Assembly (NCBI RefSeq): GCF_900608595.1
Contig: NZ_UWYY01000022.1
Span: 1-64,000 of the forward strand
Length of the DNA stretch: 64,000 bases
DNA from: Promicromonospora panici
Lineage (GTDB): Bacteria > Actinomycetota > Actinomycetes > Actinomycetales > Cellulomonadaceae
Reading direction: 5' to 3'
Below the pieces are notes generated by a model. It had not been told where the DNA came from. It was given only the letters and a program-made list of their open reading frames with translations, and ran no database searches. Positions 1-8,526 of this stretch are shown here, in pieces (the first letter of the stretch is position 1; the number at the start of each line of letters is the position of its first letter). The translations under genes were made by a program, and so were the position numbers.

Positions 1-50
1 AAGGAGCCTTCCTTTTCTGACCAGTGATGGCCAGAAAAGGAAGGCTCCTT
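1..50. terminator. Perfect 19-bp hairpin terminator at window edge
   Basis: Bases 1-19 are an exact inverted match of bases 32-50, with a 12-nt loop. The stem carries an A-run on one side and T-rich bases follow (TATTTT), so it can act as a terminator in either direction. It probably ends the gene that lies before the window. Bases 51-272 after it hold no gene that I can support. Confidence 0.8.
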
Positions 51-272
51 TATTTTGCGGTCAGGGACTTGGCGGCTACCGCGAGCCGGCGCCGAACCGC
101 AATCTGCGTGTCGTTAGCGGCCCCTGCGGACGCGAATGTTTCGACTCGACGCTCTCGGCGACCATCAGGATGCGGTTCGGCGTTGATGGGGGGCGACGTG
201 CCACGGCCCGCAGATCGCAGAGATTCACCGTGCGCGCGGTGGAATCGGGGCGATCGAACGCCGTCCGGCGAC

Positions 273-285
273 TAGACTGGCGGCC
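273..285 (+). promoter_or_regulatory. -10 element of gatCAB, leaderless start
   Basis: TAGACT at 273-278 lies 7 nt before the gatC ATG, the spacing expected if transcription starts at or next to the start codon. There is no Shine-Dalgarno sequence before gatC, which supports leaderless translation. No good -35 hexamer is visible. Confidence 0.6.
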
Positions 286-582
286 ATGTCCACCATCTCC
301 CGTGACGAGGTTGCGCGCGTGGCTGCGCTGGCACGGATCGACCTGCGACCTGACGAGGTCACCCGCCTCGCCGGTGAGCTCGACGTGATCGTCGAGTCCG
401 TCGCTCGCGTGAGCGAGGTCGCCACCGCAGACGTGCCGGCAACGAGCCACCCCCTCCCGCTGACGAACGTGTTCCGAGACGACGTACCGGAGCCCGCCCT
501 GCCGGTCCAGGATGTGCTGGCCGGTGCCCCGCAGCAGGAGAACGGACGCTTCGCCGTCCCGCAGATCCTCGGCGAAGAGTGA
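286..582 (+). CDS. gatC: Asp-tRNA(Asn)/Glu-tRNA(Gln) amidotransferase subunit C
   Basis: GatC is the small scaffold subunit of the GatCAB amidotransferase, which converts misacylated Glu-tRNA(Gln) and Asp-tRNA(Asn) to the correct amide forms. The 98-residue length is normal. The N-terminal segment starting ISRDEVARVAALARI and the C-terminal region with PALPVQDVLAGAPQ fit the family. It is first in a gatC-gatA-gatB operon, 14 nt before the chosen gatA start. The start is the ATG 7 nt after a -10 hexamer, with no Shine-Dalgarno sequence. Confidence 0.96.
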   Translation: MSTISRDEVARVAALARIDLRPDEVTRLAGELDVIVESVARVSEVATADVPATSHPLPLTNVFRDDVPEPALPVQDVLAGAPQQENGRFAVPQILGEE

Positions 583-596
583 TGGGAAGCAACGAC

Positions 597-2123
597 ATGA
601 CACAGGACATCACCCGACTGAGCGCGTCCGACCTCGCGTCCGCGCTGCGGAGCAAGGACGTCTCCAGCGTCGAGGCCACACAGGCCCACCTGGACCGCAT
701 CGCCGCCGTCGACGGGGATCTGCACGCGTTCCTGCACGTCTCCTCCGAGGAGGCGCTGGCCACGGCCGCCGAGGCCGACGCGAAGCGCGCCGCCGGCGAG
801 GAGCTGCACCCGCTCGCGGGTGTGCCCATCGCGGTCAAGGACGTCGTGGTCACCAAGGGACTGCCGACGACCGCCGGGTCCAAGATCCTCGAGGGCTGGA
901 TCCCGCCGTACGACGCGACACTCGTCCAGCGCATCAAGGCCGCGGGCCTGCCGATCCTCGGCAAGACCAACATGGACGAGTTCGCCATGGGCTCCTCGAC
1001 GGAGCACTCGGCGTTCGGCAACACCAAGAACCCGTGGGACCTCGATCGGATCCCCGGTGGGTCCGGCGGTGGTTCCGCCGCCGCCGTGGCCGGCTTCGAG
1101 GCGCCGCTCGCGATCGGCACCGACACCGGCGGATCGATCCGCCAGCCTGGCGCCGTGACCGGCACGGTCGGTGTGAAGCCCACCTACGGTGGCGTCTCCC
1201 GGTACGGCCTGATCGCCATGGCCTCCTCGCTCGACCAGGCCGGCCCCGTGACCCGCTCGGTGCTCGACGCCGCACTGCTGCACGAGCTGATCGGTGGTCA
1301 CGACCCGCATGACTCGACGTCGATCAACGAGCCGGTCCCCGGCGTCGTCGCGGCCGCCCGGCACGGCGCGAACGGTGACCTCAAGGGTCTCCGGGTCGGC
1401 GTCGTCAAGGAGCTGTCGGGCGAGGGCTACCAGGCCGGCGTGTCCGCCCGGTTCGACGAGTCGCTCGACCAGCTGCGTGCGCTGGGCGCGGAGATCGTCG
1501 AGGTCTCCTGCCCGAGCTTTGGCTACGCGCTGGACGCCTACTACCTCATCATGCCCGCCGAGGCCTCCAGCAACCTGGCCAAGTTCGACGGCATGCGGTT
1601 CGGCCTGCGGGTCGAGCCTGCCGAGGGGCCGGTCACCGCGGAGCGCGTCATGAGCGCGACCCGCGGCGCGGGCTTCGGCGACGAGGTCAAGCGCCGCGTC
1701 ATCCTGGGCACCTATGCCCTGTCGGCCGGCTACTACGACGCCTACTACGGCAGCGCGCAGAAGGTACGCACGCTGATCCAGCGCGACTTCGCCGCCGCGT
1801 TCGAGCAGGCCGACGTGCTGGTCTCGCCCACGGCGCCGACCACGGCGTTCAAGTTCGGCGAGAAGCTGGACGACCCGCTCGCGATGTACCTGAACGACAT
1901 CGCGACGATCCCGGCCAACCTCGCGGGTGTGCCGGGCATGTCCCTGCCGAACGGCCTGTCGGACGACGGCCTGCCGGTCGGCTTCCAGATCCTGGCCCCC
2001 GCCAAGGCGGACGACCGGCTGTACCGCGTGGGCGCCGCCCTCGAGGCGGCCCTCGAGTCCCGCTGGGGCGGACCCCTCCTGAACAAGGCACCCGAACTCA
2101 AGACCACGGAGCTCGCCCGATGA
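597..2123 (+). CDS. gatA: Asp-tRNA(Asn)/Glu-tRNA(Gln) amidotransferase subunit A
   Basis: Amidase-signature subunit that hydrolyses glutamine and passes ammonia to GatB. With the start at 597 it is 508 residues. The Ser-cisSer-Lys triad is readable as Lys81, Ser156 (in IPGGSGGGSA) and Ser180 (in GTDTGGSIR). The ATG at 597 is preferred because GGGAAG lies 7 nt upstream; the in-frame GTG at 579 and ATG at 582 would overlap the gatC stop and lack such a site. Its last codons overlap gatB by 4 nt (ATGA), suggesting translational coupling. Confidence 0.97.
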   Translation: MTQDITRLSASDLASALRSKDVSSVEATQAHLDRIAAVDGDLHAFLHVSSEEALATAAEADAKRAAGEELHPLAGVPIAVKDVVVTKGLPTTAGSKILEGWIPPYDATLVQRIKAAGLPILGKTNMDEFAMGSSTEHSAFGNTKNPWDLDRIPGGSGGGSAAAVAGFEAPLAIGTDTGGSIRQPGAVTGTVGVKPTYGGVSRYGLIAMASSLDQAGPVTRSVLDAALLHELIGGHDPHDSTSINEPVPGVVAAARHGANGDLKGLRVGVVKELSGEGYQAGVSARFDESLDQLRALGAEIVEVSCPSFGYALDAYYLIMPAEASSNLAKFDGMRFGLRVEPAEGPVTAERVMSATRGAGFGDEVKRRVILGTYALSAGYYDAYYGSAQKVRTLIQRDFAAAFEQADVLVSPTAPTTAFKFGEKLDDPLAMYLNDIATIPANLAGVPGMSLPNGLSDDGLPVGFQILAPAKADDRLYRVGAALEAALESRWGGPLLNKAPELKTTELAR

Positions 2124-3631
2124 CCGCCGCAACGACGACCGGCCTGGTCGCCTACGAGGACGCCGTCCGCCGCTACGACCCGGTGCTGGGCATCGAGGTG
2201 CACGTGGAGCTCGGCACGCTGACCAAGATGTTCTGCGCGGCGGAGGTCGCGTACGGCGGTGAGCCCAACACCCAGGTGACGCCGGTGAGCCTCGGGCTGC
2301 CGGGCGCGCTGCCCGTGGTCAACGGCAAGGCCGTCGAGTACGCGATCCGCATCGGCCTCGCGCTGAACTGCACCATCTCGGAGAACTGCCGGTTCGCCCG
2401 GAAGAACTACTTCTACCCGGACGTCCCCAAGAACTTCCAGACCTCGCAGTACGACGAGCCGATCGCCTTCGACGGCTGGATCGACATCGAGCTCGACGAC
2501 GGCGCGGTGTTCCGCGTCGAGATCGAGCGCGCGCACATGGAGGAGGACGCCGGCAAGAACACCCACGTGGGTGGCGCTACCGGCCGCATCCAGGGCGCCG
2601 AGTACTCGCTGGTCGACTACAACCGTGCGGGCATCCCGCTGGTGGAGATCGTGACGCGGCCCATCGAGGGCGCCGGCGAGCGCGCACCCGAGGTGGCGCG
2701 CGCCTACGTGCAGACGCTGCGCGACATCTTCCGCACGCTCGACGTCTCCGAGGCACGGATGGAGCGGGGCAACGTCCGCGCGGACGTGAACCTGTCGCTC
2801 CGCCCGAGCCCTGAGTCGCCCCTGGGTACCCGGACCGAGACCAAGAACGTGAACTCGTTCCGCTCGATCGAGCGCGCCGTCCGCTACGAGGTGTCCCGCC
2901 AGGCCGGTGTGCTCGACGCGGGCCTCCCGGTCATCCAGGAGACGCGCCACTTCCACGAGGAGGACGGCACCACGTCGTCGGGCCGCGTGAAGTCGGACGC
3001 CGAGGACTACCGGTACTTCCCGGAGCCCGACCTGGTGCCCGTGGCCCCGAGCCGCGAGTGGGTCGAGGAGATCCGGGCGACCCTCCCGGAGATGCCGGTC
3101 GCGCGCCGTCGTCGGCTCCAGACGGAGTGGGGATACGCCGACGCCGAGATGCGCGACGTCGTCAACGCGGGCGCCATCGAGCTCATCGAGGCGACCGTCG
3201 CCGCTGGCACGAGCGCCGCGGGCGCGCGCAAGTGGTGGATGGGCGAGCTGGCCCGGCGGGCCAACCAGGACGAGGTCACGCTCGAGGACCTGACCGTCAC
3301 CCCGGCGCAGATCGCGCAGCTGCAGGGGCTCGTGGAGTCGGGCCGGATCAACGACAAGCTTGCCCGCCAGGTGCTCGACGGCGTGCTCGCCGGCGAGGGC
3401 GACCCGGAGGCAGTGGTCGTGTCCCGCGGTCTGGAGATCGTGTCCGACGACGGCCCGCTGCTCGCCGCGATCGACGACGCGCTGGCGGCTCAGCCTGACA
3501 TCGTGGAGAAGGTCCGCGGCGGGAACCAGGGTCCGGTCGGTGCGATCATCGGCGCGGTCATGAAGGCCACGAAGGGTCAGGCCGACGCGAAGCGGGTCCG
3601 GGAGCTGGTGCTGGATCGGATCGGCTCGTGA
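2120..3631 (+). CDS. gatB: Asp-tRNA(Asn)/Glu-tRNA(Gln) amidotransferase subunit B
   Basis: GatB activates the misacylated tRNA with ATP and transfers ammonia received from GatA. It is 503 residues, full length for the family. The N-terminal half has the expected GIEVHVELGT, FYPDVPKNFQTSQYD, GRIQGAEYSLVDYNRAGIPL (approximately) and NVRADVNLSLRP-type segments. The C-terminal tail, including GNQGPVGAIIGAVMKATKGQ, is the YqeY-like tRNA-binding domain. The gene starts inside the gatA stop (ATGA). It is the last gene of the gat operon proper; a GNAT gene follows after 13 nt. Confidence 0.97.
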   Translation: MTAATTTGLVAYEDAVRRYDPVLGIEVHVELGTLTKMFCAAEVAYGGEPNTQVTPVSLGLPGALPVVNGKAVEYAIRIGLALNCTISENCRFARKNYFYPDVPKNFQTSQYDEPIAFDGWIDIELDDGAVFRVEIERAHMEEDAGKNTHVGGATGRIQGAEYSLVDYNRAGIPLVEIVTRPIEGAGERAPEVARAYVQTLRDIFRTLDVSEARMERGNVRADVNLSLRPSPESPLGTRTETKNVNSFRSIERAVRYEVSRQAGVLDAGLPVIQETRHFHEEDGTTSSGRVKSDAEDYRYFPEPDLVPVAPSREWVEEIRATLPEMPVARRRRLQTEWGYADAEMRDVVNAGAIELIEATVAAGTSAAGARKWWMGELARRANQDEVTLEDLTVTPAQIAQLQGLVESGRINDKLARQVLDGVLAGEGDPEAVVVSRGLEIVSDDGPLLAAIDDALAAQPDIVEKVRGGNQGPVGAIIGAVMKATKGQADAKRVRELVLDRIGS

Positions 3632-3644
3632 TGAGGCCGGGCAG

Positions 3645-4232
3645 GTGACACGCGGCCCGCTCCTGCACGGCGAGATGATGCGGCTGCGCCCGATCGAAGG
3701 GCGCGACGCGGAACGCCTGTGGGAGGCGGTGCAAGATCCGGAGGGTACCCGTCTGACGGGGACCACCGCCGTCTTCACGCGCGAGCAGATCAACGAGTGG
3801 GCGAGCACGGTCAGCGACCGGCCCGGCCGCTACGACTGGGCGATCTGCCCCGCCGCGGTGCGGGACGGCAAGCCGGTCAGCGACGACATGATCGGCGAGA
3901 TCGTGCTCAACGACCTCGACGAGGACGTCCGCTCGGCGAACCTGCGGCTCCAGCTGCTCCCGAACTACCGGGGCCGCGGGTACGGCCGGGAGGCCATCCA
4001 GGAGGTGCTGCGGTTCGCGTTCGACGGTGTCGACGGCGAACCCGGCCCGGGCCTGCACCGGGTGAGCCTGGACGTGCTCAGCATCAACCCGCGTGCCCAG
4101 GCCCTGTACGAGTCGCTCGGCTTCCGCGAGGAGGGCCGCCTGCGCGACGTCTACCGTGACGGCGACACCTGGGCGGACGCGATAGTGATGAGTATCCTCG
4201 AGGACGAGTTCCGGGCGATGCTGCGGCCGTAG
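3645..4232 (+). CDS. GNAT family N-acetyltransferase (RimJ/RimL-like)
   Basis: A 195-residue single-domain GNAT enzyme. The acetyl-CoA-binding motif A is visible as LLPNYRGRGYGREAI around residues 105-120, followed by a typical motif-B segment ending INPRAQALYESLGF. The family acetylates protein N-termini, antibiotics or small amines; the substrate cannot be told from sequence. It starts with GTG 13 nt after gatB, so it is probably co-transcribed with gatCAB, but a role linked to tRNA charging is not implied. Confidence 0.85.
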   Translation: MTRGPLLHGEMMRLRPIEGRDAERLWEAVQDPEGTRLTGTTAVFTREQINEWASTVSDRPGRYDWAICPAAVRDGKPVSDDMIGEIVLNDLDEDVRSANLRLQLLPNYRGRGYGREAIQEVLRFAFDGVDGEPGPGLHRVSLDVLSINPRAQALYESLGFREEGRLRDVYRDGDTWADAIVMSILEDEFRAMLRP

Positions 4233-4298
4233 GGCGTCGCCGGGGACGTAGGTCCGGACGAGTACGCAGTCCTGAATGTTTGTCCGACTGCGTATGAA

Positions 4299-4312
4299 GT
4301 GAGCGCTAACAT
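4299..4312. promoter_or_regulatory. LacI-type operator overlapping a -10 element
   Basis: GTGAGCGCTAAC at 4299-4310 is an imperfect palindrome (10 of 12 positions symmetric) with the central GCGC typical of LacI-family operators. TAACAT at 4307-4312 lies 6 nt before the ATG at 4319, so the operator overlaps a plausible -10 of a leaderless gene. Repression by a LacI-family sugar regulator is inferred. Confidence 0.5.
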
Positions 4313-4318
4313 CCCTCC

Positions 4319-6643
4319 ATGTCGCATCTGTGCCGTCTGCTGCTGCGGGCGTTTGCCGTGGTGGCGCTGACGTCCGTCGCCGCCCAGCTCGTCTGCGTCC
4401 CGGCTCAGGCGGCGACGGATATCACCGACCAGGTCCGGGGAGGCGAGAACGTCGAGCTGGCGGGCGACGCCACGATCACGCTCGGCGACGGCGAGGAGGT
4501 CGTCTACGGCGGCGTCTTCTCCGGCGTGGGCACCCTGACGGTCAGCGGGCGGGGCAAGCTCGTGCTGACCGCGGACAGCGACTTCCAGATCCCCGAGGAC
4601 CGCCGACGGCAGCGGATGGAGATCCTGGGCATCACGAATCATCCCTATGCCGCCGTGCACGACCCCGACCCTCCGGCCGTCACCGTCGAGGCCGGCGCGA
4701 CGCTTCAGTACGGCGACGGCACCGGTGGTACGACTGGCCGGATCGGCCACTACCCGTACGACTACCCGAACTTCGCGTGGAACGTCCTCAACCACCAGGT
4801 CGACGGAACGCTGATCGTCGCCGTCGGCGGGGCGCTGTACCACCCGGGCATCCTCTCCGGCGTCGGCGTCCTGAACCAGCCACGCTTCATCTGGGACGGC
4901 GTCGAGCTGGCCGGGGACCACCCGTTCTCGGGCACCATCGTCAACGGCACCGGGGTCCATGCCAGCAAGCGGGAGATGTTCCGGACGTCCCTGCCGAACC
5001 TGTCCAAGCTGGTCAACTATGGCTCGTTCATGATCGATACGCCCCACGCCTATGACACCGTCCTCGGTTTCAACGTCTTCTCCCGCGAATGGGGGAACGA
5101 CATCAACTTCTACGGTGCCCCTGACGGCAGCCGCGTGATCATGTCCGGCGTCTACTCCTGGAGCGACCAGGGCTCGGAGACCGACCCCTCGCTGTCGAAC
5201 CCCGACCTGAACTACGTCGCGGTGCCCAAGAACATCAACAAGCGTGGCGTGAACATCCAGGGCGCGATCGTCCAGTGGGGCGACGGCACCCACAACCGGT
5301 TCTTCCTGCCGGGCACGCGCGAGACGATCTACATCAACCTGTACACGCGCCGTGCCCGCGGGCACTTGATCTTCGACTACAACGGACCCGTCACGCTGGG
5401 CGCGCCGATCTCGGGCGGGCAGTACCACGACACGATGGACGCCGTAGCGGTCGGCGACGTCACCATCGCGGGCACGCCGGGGAACGACGTCACCTTCGCG
5501 GACCAGCAGAACTACGACGGCACCACCACTATCGAGGGCGGCGCTACCCTCCGGCTGGGCACGGGTAGCCCGGGACAGGACTCCTGGCTGATCACCGGAA
5601 CCGAAGGCGCGAGCATCGTCGATGACGGCGCCCTCGTCGTCGGCAATGCCGAGCAGGCCATCGAGCTCTCCCGGATCTCCGGCACGGGTTCCTTCGAGCA
5701 GGCGGGCCCGGCCGCGGTGACGTTCACGCGTGACACCACCTACTCGGGGCCGACGACGGTGTCGGGAGGCGCGCTCGTGCTCGCCGGCGGAACCCTCGCG
5801 TCATCGGCGAGCCTGCAGCTCTCGAAACCTGGCGCGACGCTCGACATGACCGCGGCGGGCGACCAGACCGTGAACAACCTGAGCGGCGTCGGCCGCACGA
5901 TGCTTCGCCTCGGCGCGGACACCGTGACGATCGCGAGCAGCAAGGACACGAAGTACGCCGGAGGCGTCGAGGGTGCCGGCGGCATCGTGAAGTCCGGGAC
6001 CGGGACGCTCGCCTACTCCGGGAAAAGCACCGCCAAGGGGCCCTGGGCCGTCACCCAGGGGACGCTCTCGCTCGCGCGCGCGGAGCTCGGCGGGGATCTC
6101 GCGGTCGACAGCTCGCTCCGAGTCAACGGGACGGCTGCCGTCGGCGGCAGCCTGACGCTCCGGAGAAAGGCCACCCTTGAGGCGGGCACCGGCTCCGCGC
6201 TGACGGTCGCGGGCGACGTCGCCCTCGGCGGCGCCACGCTCAAGATCCGCCACAAGGACGGCGCCCCGCTTCCCCGCGAGGTGCCCGTCATCTCCTCCGG
6301 CGGTGAGATCAGCGGGACGTTCAAGGGCCTCGACGAGGGCGCCCGGCTCGACGTCGGCGGCAAGGCCTACGAGATCAGCTACGCGGACGGCCGGGTCGTG
6401 CTCGCCGCCCCGGCGCCCGCAGTCGTCCCGAGCTCGGACGCCGCGTCCGAAGCGAGTGCCGGAGTGTCCGCTCCGCCGAGCGGTGCCTCCCCGGTCGTCG
6501 TGGGTACCGTCGTCTCGGTAGCGGCGCTCGGCCTCGGCGCGCTGGTCTTCTTCGCCCTCCGCCGACGGCGAGGGATCGCAGGCCCACGGCATATCCGACG
6601 CCGCATCGCGGCGTCCTTGCCTAGACCGCAGGCCCGCCCGTGA
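4319..6643 (+). CDS. Secreted, membrane-anchored beta-strand (PATR-type) repeat protein
   Basis: 774 residues with an N-terminal signal peptide (basic start, hydrophobic stretch to about residue 30, then VPAQA-ATD). The central part contains repeats of the autotransporter-passenger type, for example FADQQNYDGTTTIEGGATLR, TYSGPTTVSGGALVLAGG and GAGGIVKSGTGTLAYSG. These repeats form stacked beta-strands, as in a beta-helix. The C-terminus has one membrane helix (about residues 725-750) followed by an Arg-rich tail, and there is no LPXTG motif and no outer-membrane barrel, as expected in a Gram-positive cell. It is likely a cell-surface protein, perhaps adhesive or carbohydrate-related; the function is unknown. 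Its 3' end overlaps the convergent CBS gene by 23 bp. Confidence 0.75.
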   Translation: MSHLCRLLLRAFAVVALTSVAAQLVCVPAQAATDITDQVRGGENVELAGDATITLGDGEEVVYGGVFSGVGTLTVSGRGKLVLTADSDFQIPEDRRRQRMEILGITNHPYAAVHDPDPPAVTVEAGATLQYGDGTGGTTGRIGHYPYDYPNFAWNVLNHQVDGTLIVAVGGALYHPGILSGVGVLNQPRFIWDGVELAGDHPFSGTIVNGTGVHASKREMFRTSLPNLSKLVNYGSFMIDTPHAYDTVLGFNVFSREWGNDINFYGAPDGSRVIMSGVYSWSDQGSETDPSLSNPDLNYVAVPKNINKRGVNIQGAIVQWGDGTHNRFFLPGTRETIYINLYTRRARGHLIFDYNGPVTLGAPISGGQYHDTMDAVAVGDVTIAGTPGNDVTFADQQNYDGTTTIEGGATLRLGTGSPGQDSWLITGTEGASIVDDGALVVGNAEQAIELSRISGTGSFEQAGPAAVTFTRDTTYSGPTTVSGGALVLAGGTLASSASLQLSKPGATLDMTAAGDQTVNNLSGVGRTMLRLGADTVTIASSKDTKYAGGVEGAGGIVKSGTGTLAYSGKSTAKGPWAVTQGTLSLARAELGGDLAVDSSLRVNGTAAVGGSLTLRRKATLEAGTGSALTVAGDVALGGATLKIRHKDGAPLPREVPVISSGGEISGTFKGLDEGARLDVGGKAYEISYADGRVVLAAPAPAVVPSSDAASEASAGVSAPPSGASPVVVGTVVSVAALGLGALVFFALRRRRGIAGPRHIRRRIAASLPRPQARP

Positions 6644-7061
6644 TGTAGGCCGTCAGCTGGTCACGCTCGGCCTGGATCTCGGCGATCCGGTGCTTGACCA
6701 CGTCTCCGATGCTCACGATCCCCGTCAGCCGGGCATCGACGAGCACGGGGACGTGCCGCACCCGGTGCTCCGTCATGACGGGCATCAGCTCGTCGAGCGT
6801 GGCCTCGGGCCCGCAGGTGTGCACGGCGGCGGTCATGATCGCCTCCACCGTGCCGTCCAGGATGCCGTCGCCGTCCGAGTGCAGCCGCCGGACGACGTCG
6901 CGCTCGCTGACGATGCCGTCCACGTGCACGCCGTCGTCGGACACCACGACGGCGCCGATGCCGTGCTGGGCGAGCAGGGCGAGCAGGTCACGCACGCTCC
7001 GGTCCCGGGAGATCGTGACCACCGAGCTGCCCTTGCGCCGCAATGCCTCTGTTACCCGCAT
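6621..7061 (-). CDS. Tandem CBS-domain protein
   Basis: 146 residues consisting almost wholly of two CBS motifs (about residues 8-62 and 72-128), which bind adenosine nucleotides and act as sensor modules. The first ends in DGIVSERDVVRRL and the second in LTGIVSIGDVVKHRI. A stand-alone CBS pair of this size is common in actinobacteria; the partner is unknown. The start is the ATG at 7061, preceded by GAGGGGG at 7-nt spacing; a longer form starting at 7100 lacks this. The end overlaps the convergent repeat-protein gene. Confidence 0.85.
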   Translation of the reverse strand: MRVTEALRRKGSSVVTISRDRSVRDLLALLAQHGIGAVVVSDDGVHVDGIVSERDVVRRLHSDGDGILDGTVEAIMTAAVHTCGPEATLDELMPVMTEHRVRHVPVLVDARLTGIVSIGDVVKHRIAEIQAERDQLTAYITGGPAV

Positions 7062-7176
7062 TCGAGTACCCCCTCGCGTGCACGCCGGAATCCGCGTCAT
7101 TGCGGGCTCCTGGTACGACCGTACGGCACACGACAGGGTTCAGGTAGGGGGTGAAGTCTGATCGTCCGGCGGCGAA

Positions 7177-7212
7177 GGGACGGGATGCGCCGCCGCTGAC
7201 GCATCCCGTCCC
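7177..7212 (-). terminator. Terminator hairpin after the xylanase gene
   Basis: Bases 7177-7189 and 7200-7212 form a perfect 13-bp stem with a 10-nt loop. It lies 19 nt past the stop codon of the minus-strand xylanase gene. There is no clear T-tract. Confidence 0.7.
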
Positions 7213-7231
7213 GGCTAGCGGGGCACGTGCG

Positions 7232-8230
7232 TCATGAGCACGTGGCCGATGGCAGCGTGTTGCTGCCGTTCTTGTAGAGCGTGACGCCGAAGTTGTTGCC
7301 GGCCCCGTTGGGCGTCGCGGTCAGCGTGCCGGTACTGCCGGTCACATTGGCGTTCCAGCTGTTCTGCAGCGACTGGCCGCCGGAGAGGCTGATCCTGGTG
7401 GTCCAGCTGTTCGTCCCGCTGACCGACAGGTTCACGTTGAACCGGTCGCTCCACTCCTGCCCCCTGGTGACGTTGACGGTGCAGGAGGTGCCGCCGCCAC
7501 CACCTCCGCCCCCGCCGCTCGTGCCGACGGTGATGTTGGAGTTGCCGCTGCTCTGGAACCCCTCGGTGGCCATGATCTGGTAGTCGTGGTTGCCCAGGTT
7601 CATGCCGCGCGCGGCCCAGGCGTCGAAGTGGGCGCCTGCGGAGATGGTGCCGCCGGTGCGCTTCTGCTGGCGGACGCTCCAGTACTGCGGGAACGTCGCG
7701 GTGCCCTCGATGGACGGCTGGTTGTAGCGCATGGTCCGGTAGATGTCGTAGGTGCCGCCGTCGGTGGTGACGGTGCCCTGGTAGTCGCCCGTGGGCCGGT
7801 AGGTGCCCCAGTTGTCGACCACGTAGTACTCGACGAGCGGGCTCCTGGTCCACCCGTACAGCGTGAGGTAGGAGTTTCCGGAGGGGTTGAACGTGCCCGA
7901 GTAGGTGACGTTGCGCCGGGCGCCGGTGGCCCAGCCCTTGCCGGCGACGAAGTTGCCGGTGTTGCTCCACTGCGTGGAGTAGTTGCCGCCGGAACCAAGG
8001 TTCATGGAGACGGTTCCGGGGGCGTCGGTCCAGAACGAGTAGAAATACCCGCCGTGGTTGCCGGTCTCGTTGCGGTCCACCGCGGCGGCGGGGACCGAGG
8101 TGGCCACCATCCCGGCCGCGAACAGGGTCAGGGTGGCGCCGATGCTGGCCAAAGTCCGGAGCAGGCGGCCGCGGCGCGGTGGCCCCGATTGCTTGGTAAA
8201 CGATTTCGCAGTGGTAAACGTTTTCGCCAT
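7232..8230 (-). CDS. Secreted GH11 endo-1,4-beta-xylanase with CBM2-type module
   Basis: Hydrolyses internal beta-1,4 links of xylan outside the cell. The 332-residue protein has a long basic signal peptide ending near VPAAA (residue 50). A GH11 jelly-roll domain spans about residues 52-236, with catalytic Glu134 (PLVEYYVVDN) and Glu223 (ATEGFQSSG). A Gly-rich linker follows, then a carbohydrate-binding module of about 83 residues bounded by Cys250 and Cys331, resembling CBM2. The ATG at 8230 follows GAGGTG. The first codons contain an 18-bp tandem duplication with operator-like sequence. It stands alone between terminators. Confidence 0.93.
   Translation of the reverse strand: MAKTFTTAKSFTKQSGPPRRGRLLRTLASIGATLTLFAAGMVATSVPAAAVDRNETGNHGGYFYSFWTDAPGTVSMNLGSGGNYSTQWSNTGNFVAGKGWATGARRNVTYSGTFNPSGNSYLTLYGWTRSPLVEYYVVDNWGTYRPTGDYQGTVTTDGGTYDIYRTMRYNQPSIEGTATFPQYWSVRQQKRTGGTISAGAHFDAWAARGMNLGNHDYQIMATEGFQSSGNSNITVGTSGGGGGGGGGTSCTVNVTRGQEWSDRFNVNLSVSGTNSWTTRISLSGGQSLQNSWNANVTGSTGTLTATPNGAGNNFGVTLYKNGSNTLPSATCS
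8192..8227 (-). repeat. Tandem 18-bp repeat, operator-like, in the xylanase start region
   Basis: On the minus strand GCGAAAACGTTTACCACT (8227-8210) is followed directly by GCGAAATCGTTTACCAAG (8209-8192); 15 of 18 bases match. The units encode the repeated AKTFTT/AKSFTK. The AAACGTTT core with TTTACC resembles half-sites of LacI-family operators. Regulatory function is inferred only. Confidence 0.45.
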
Positions 8231-8526
8231 GTCGCACCTCGTTGTACGTAGCAGTGAGCGGATACATGCGTGTGACGCGCGCGGGTCCCGAACAGCGGCG
8301 TCCAGGTAACCGGCATCCTTGCAGGCAGGGCCGATAGTTCGACGTCGGCGGCCTGCCGGTAGACAAGTGTGCACAGGCCGCATGGCTGGGTCAAGGGTTG
8401 GCGGGTCACCCTGTGGACGCCGGGTGTCCCGAGCCGCAGACCGGAGGTAGCGTGCAGAGGCCGCCTGCCCCGCACAGTGCCCGGCCAACCAGTGCGGCCA
8501 CCCAGCATCGAAGGAGCTGAACCGTC

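Noticed and set aside
225..2132. Long minus-strand open frame across gatC/gatA
   Set aside because: It is a GC-rich antisense shadow of gatA; its protein is Arg/Gly/Ala-rich with no domain, and gatA is clearly coding.
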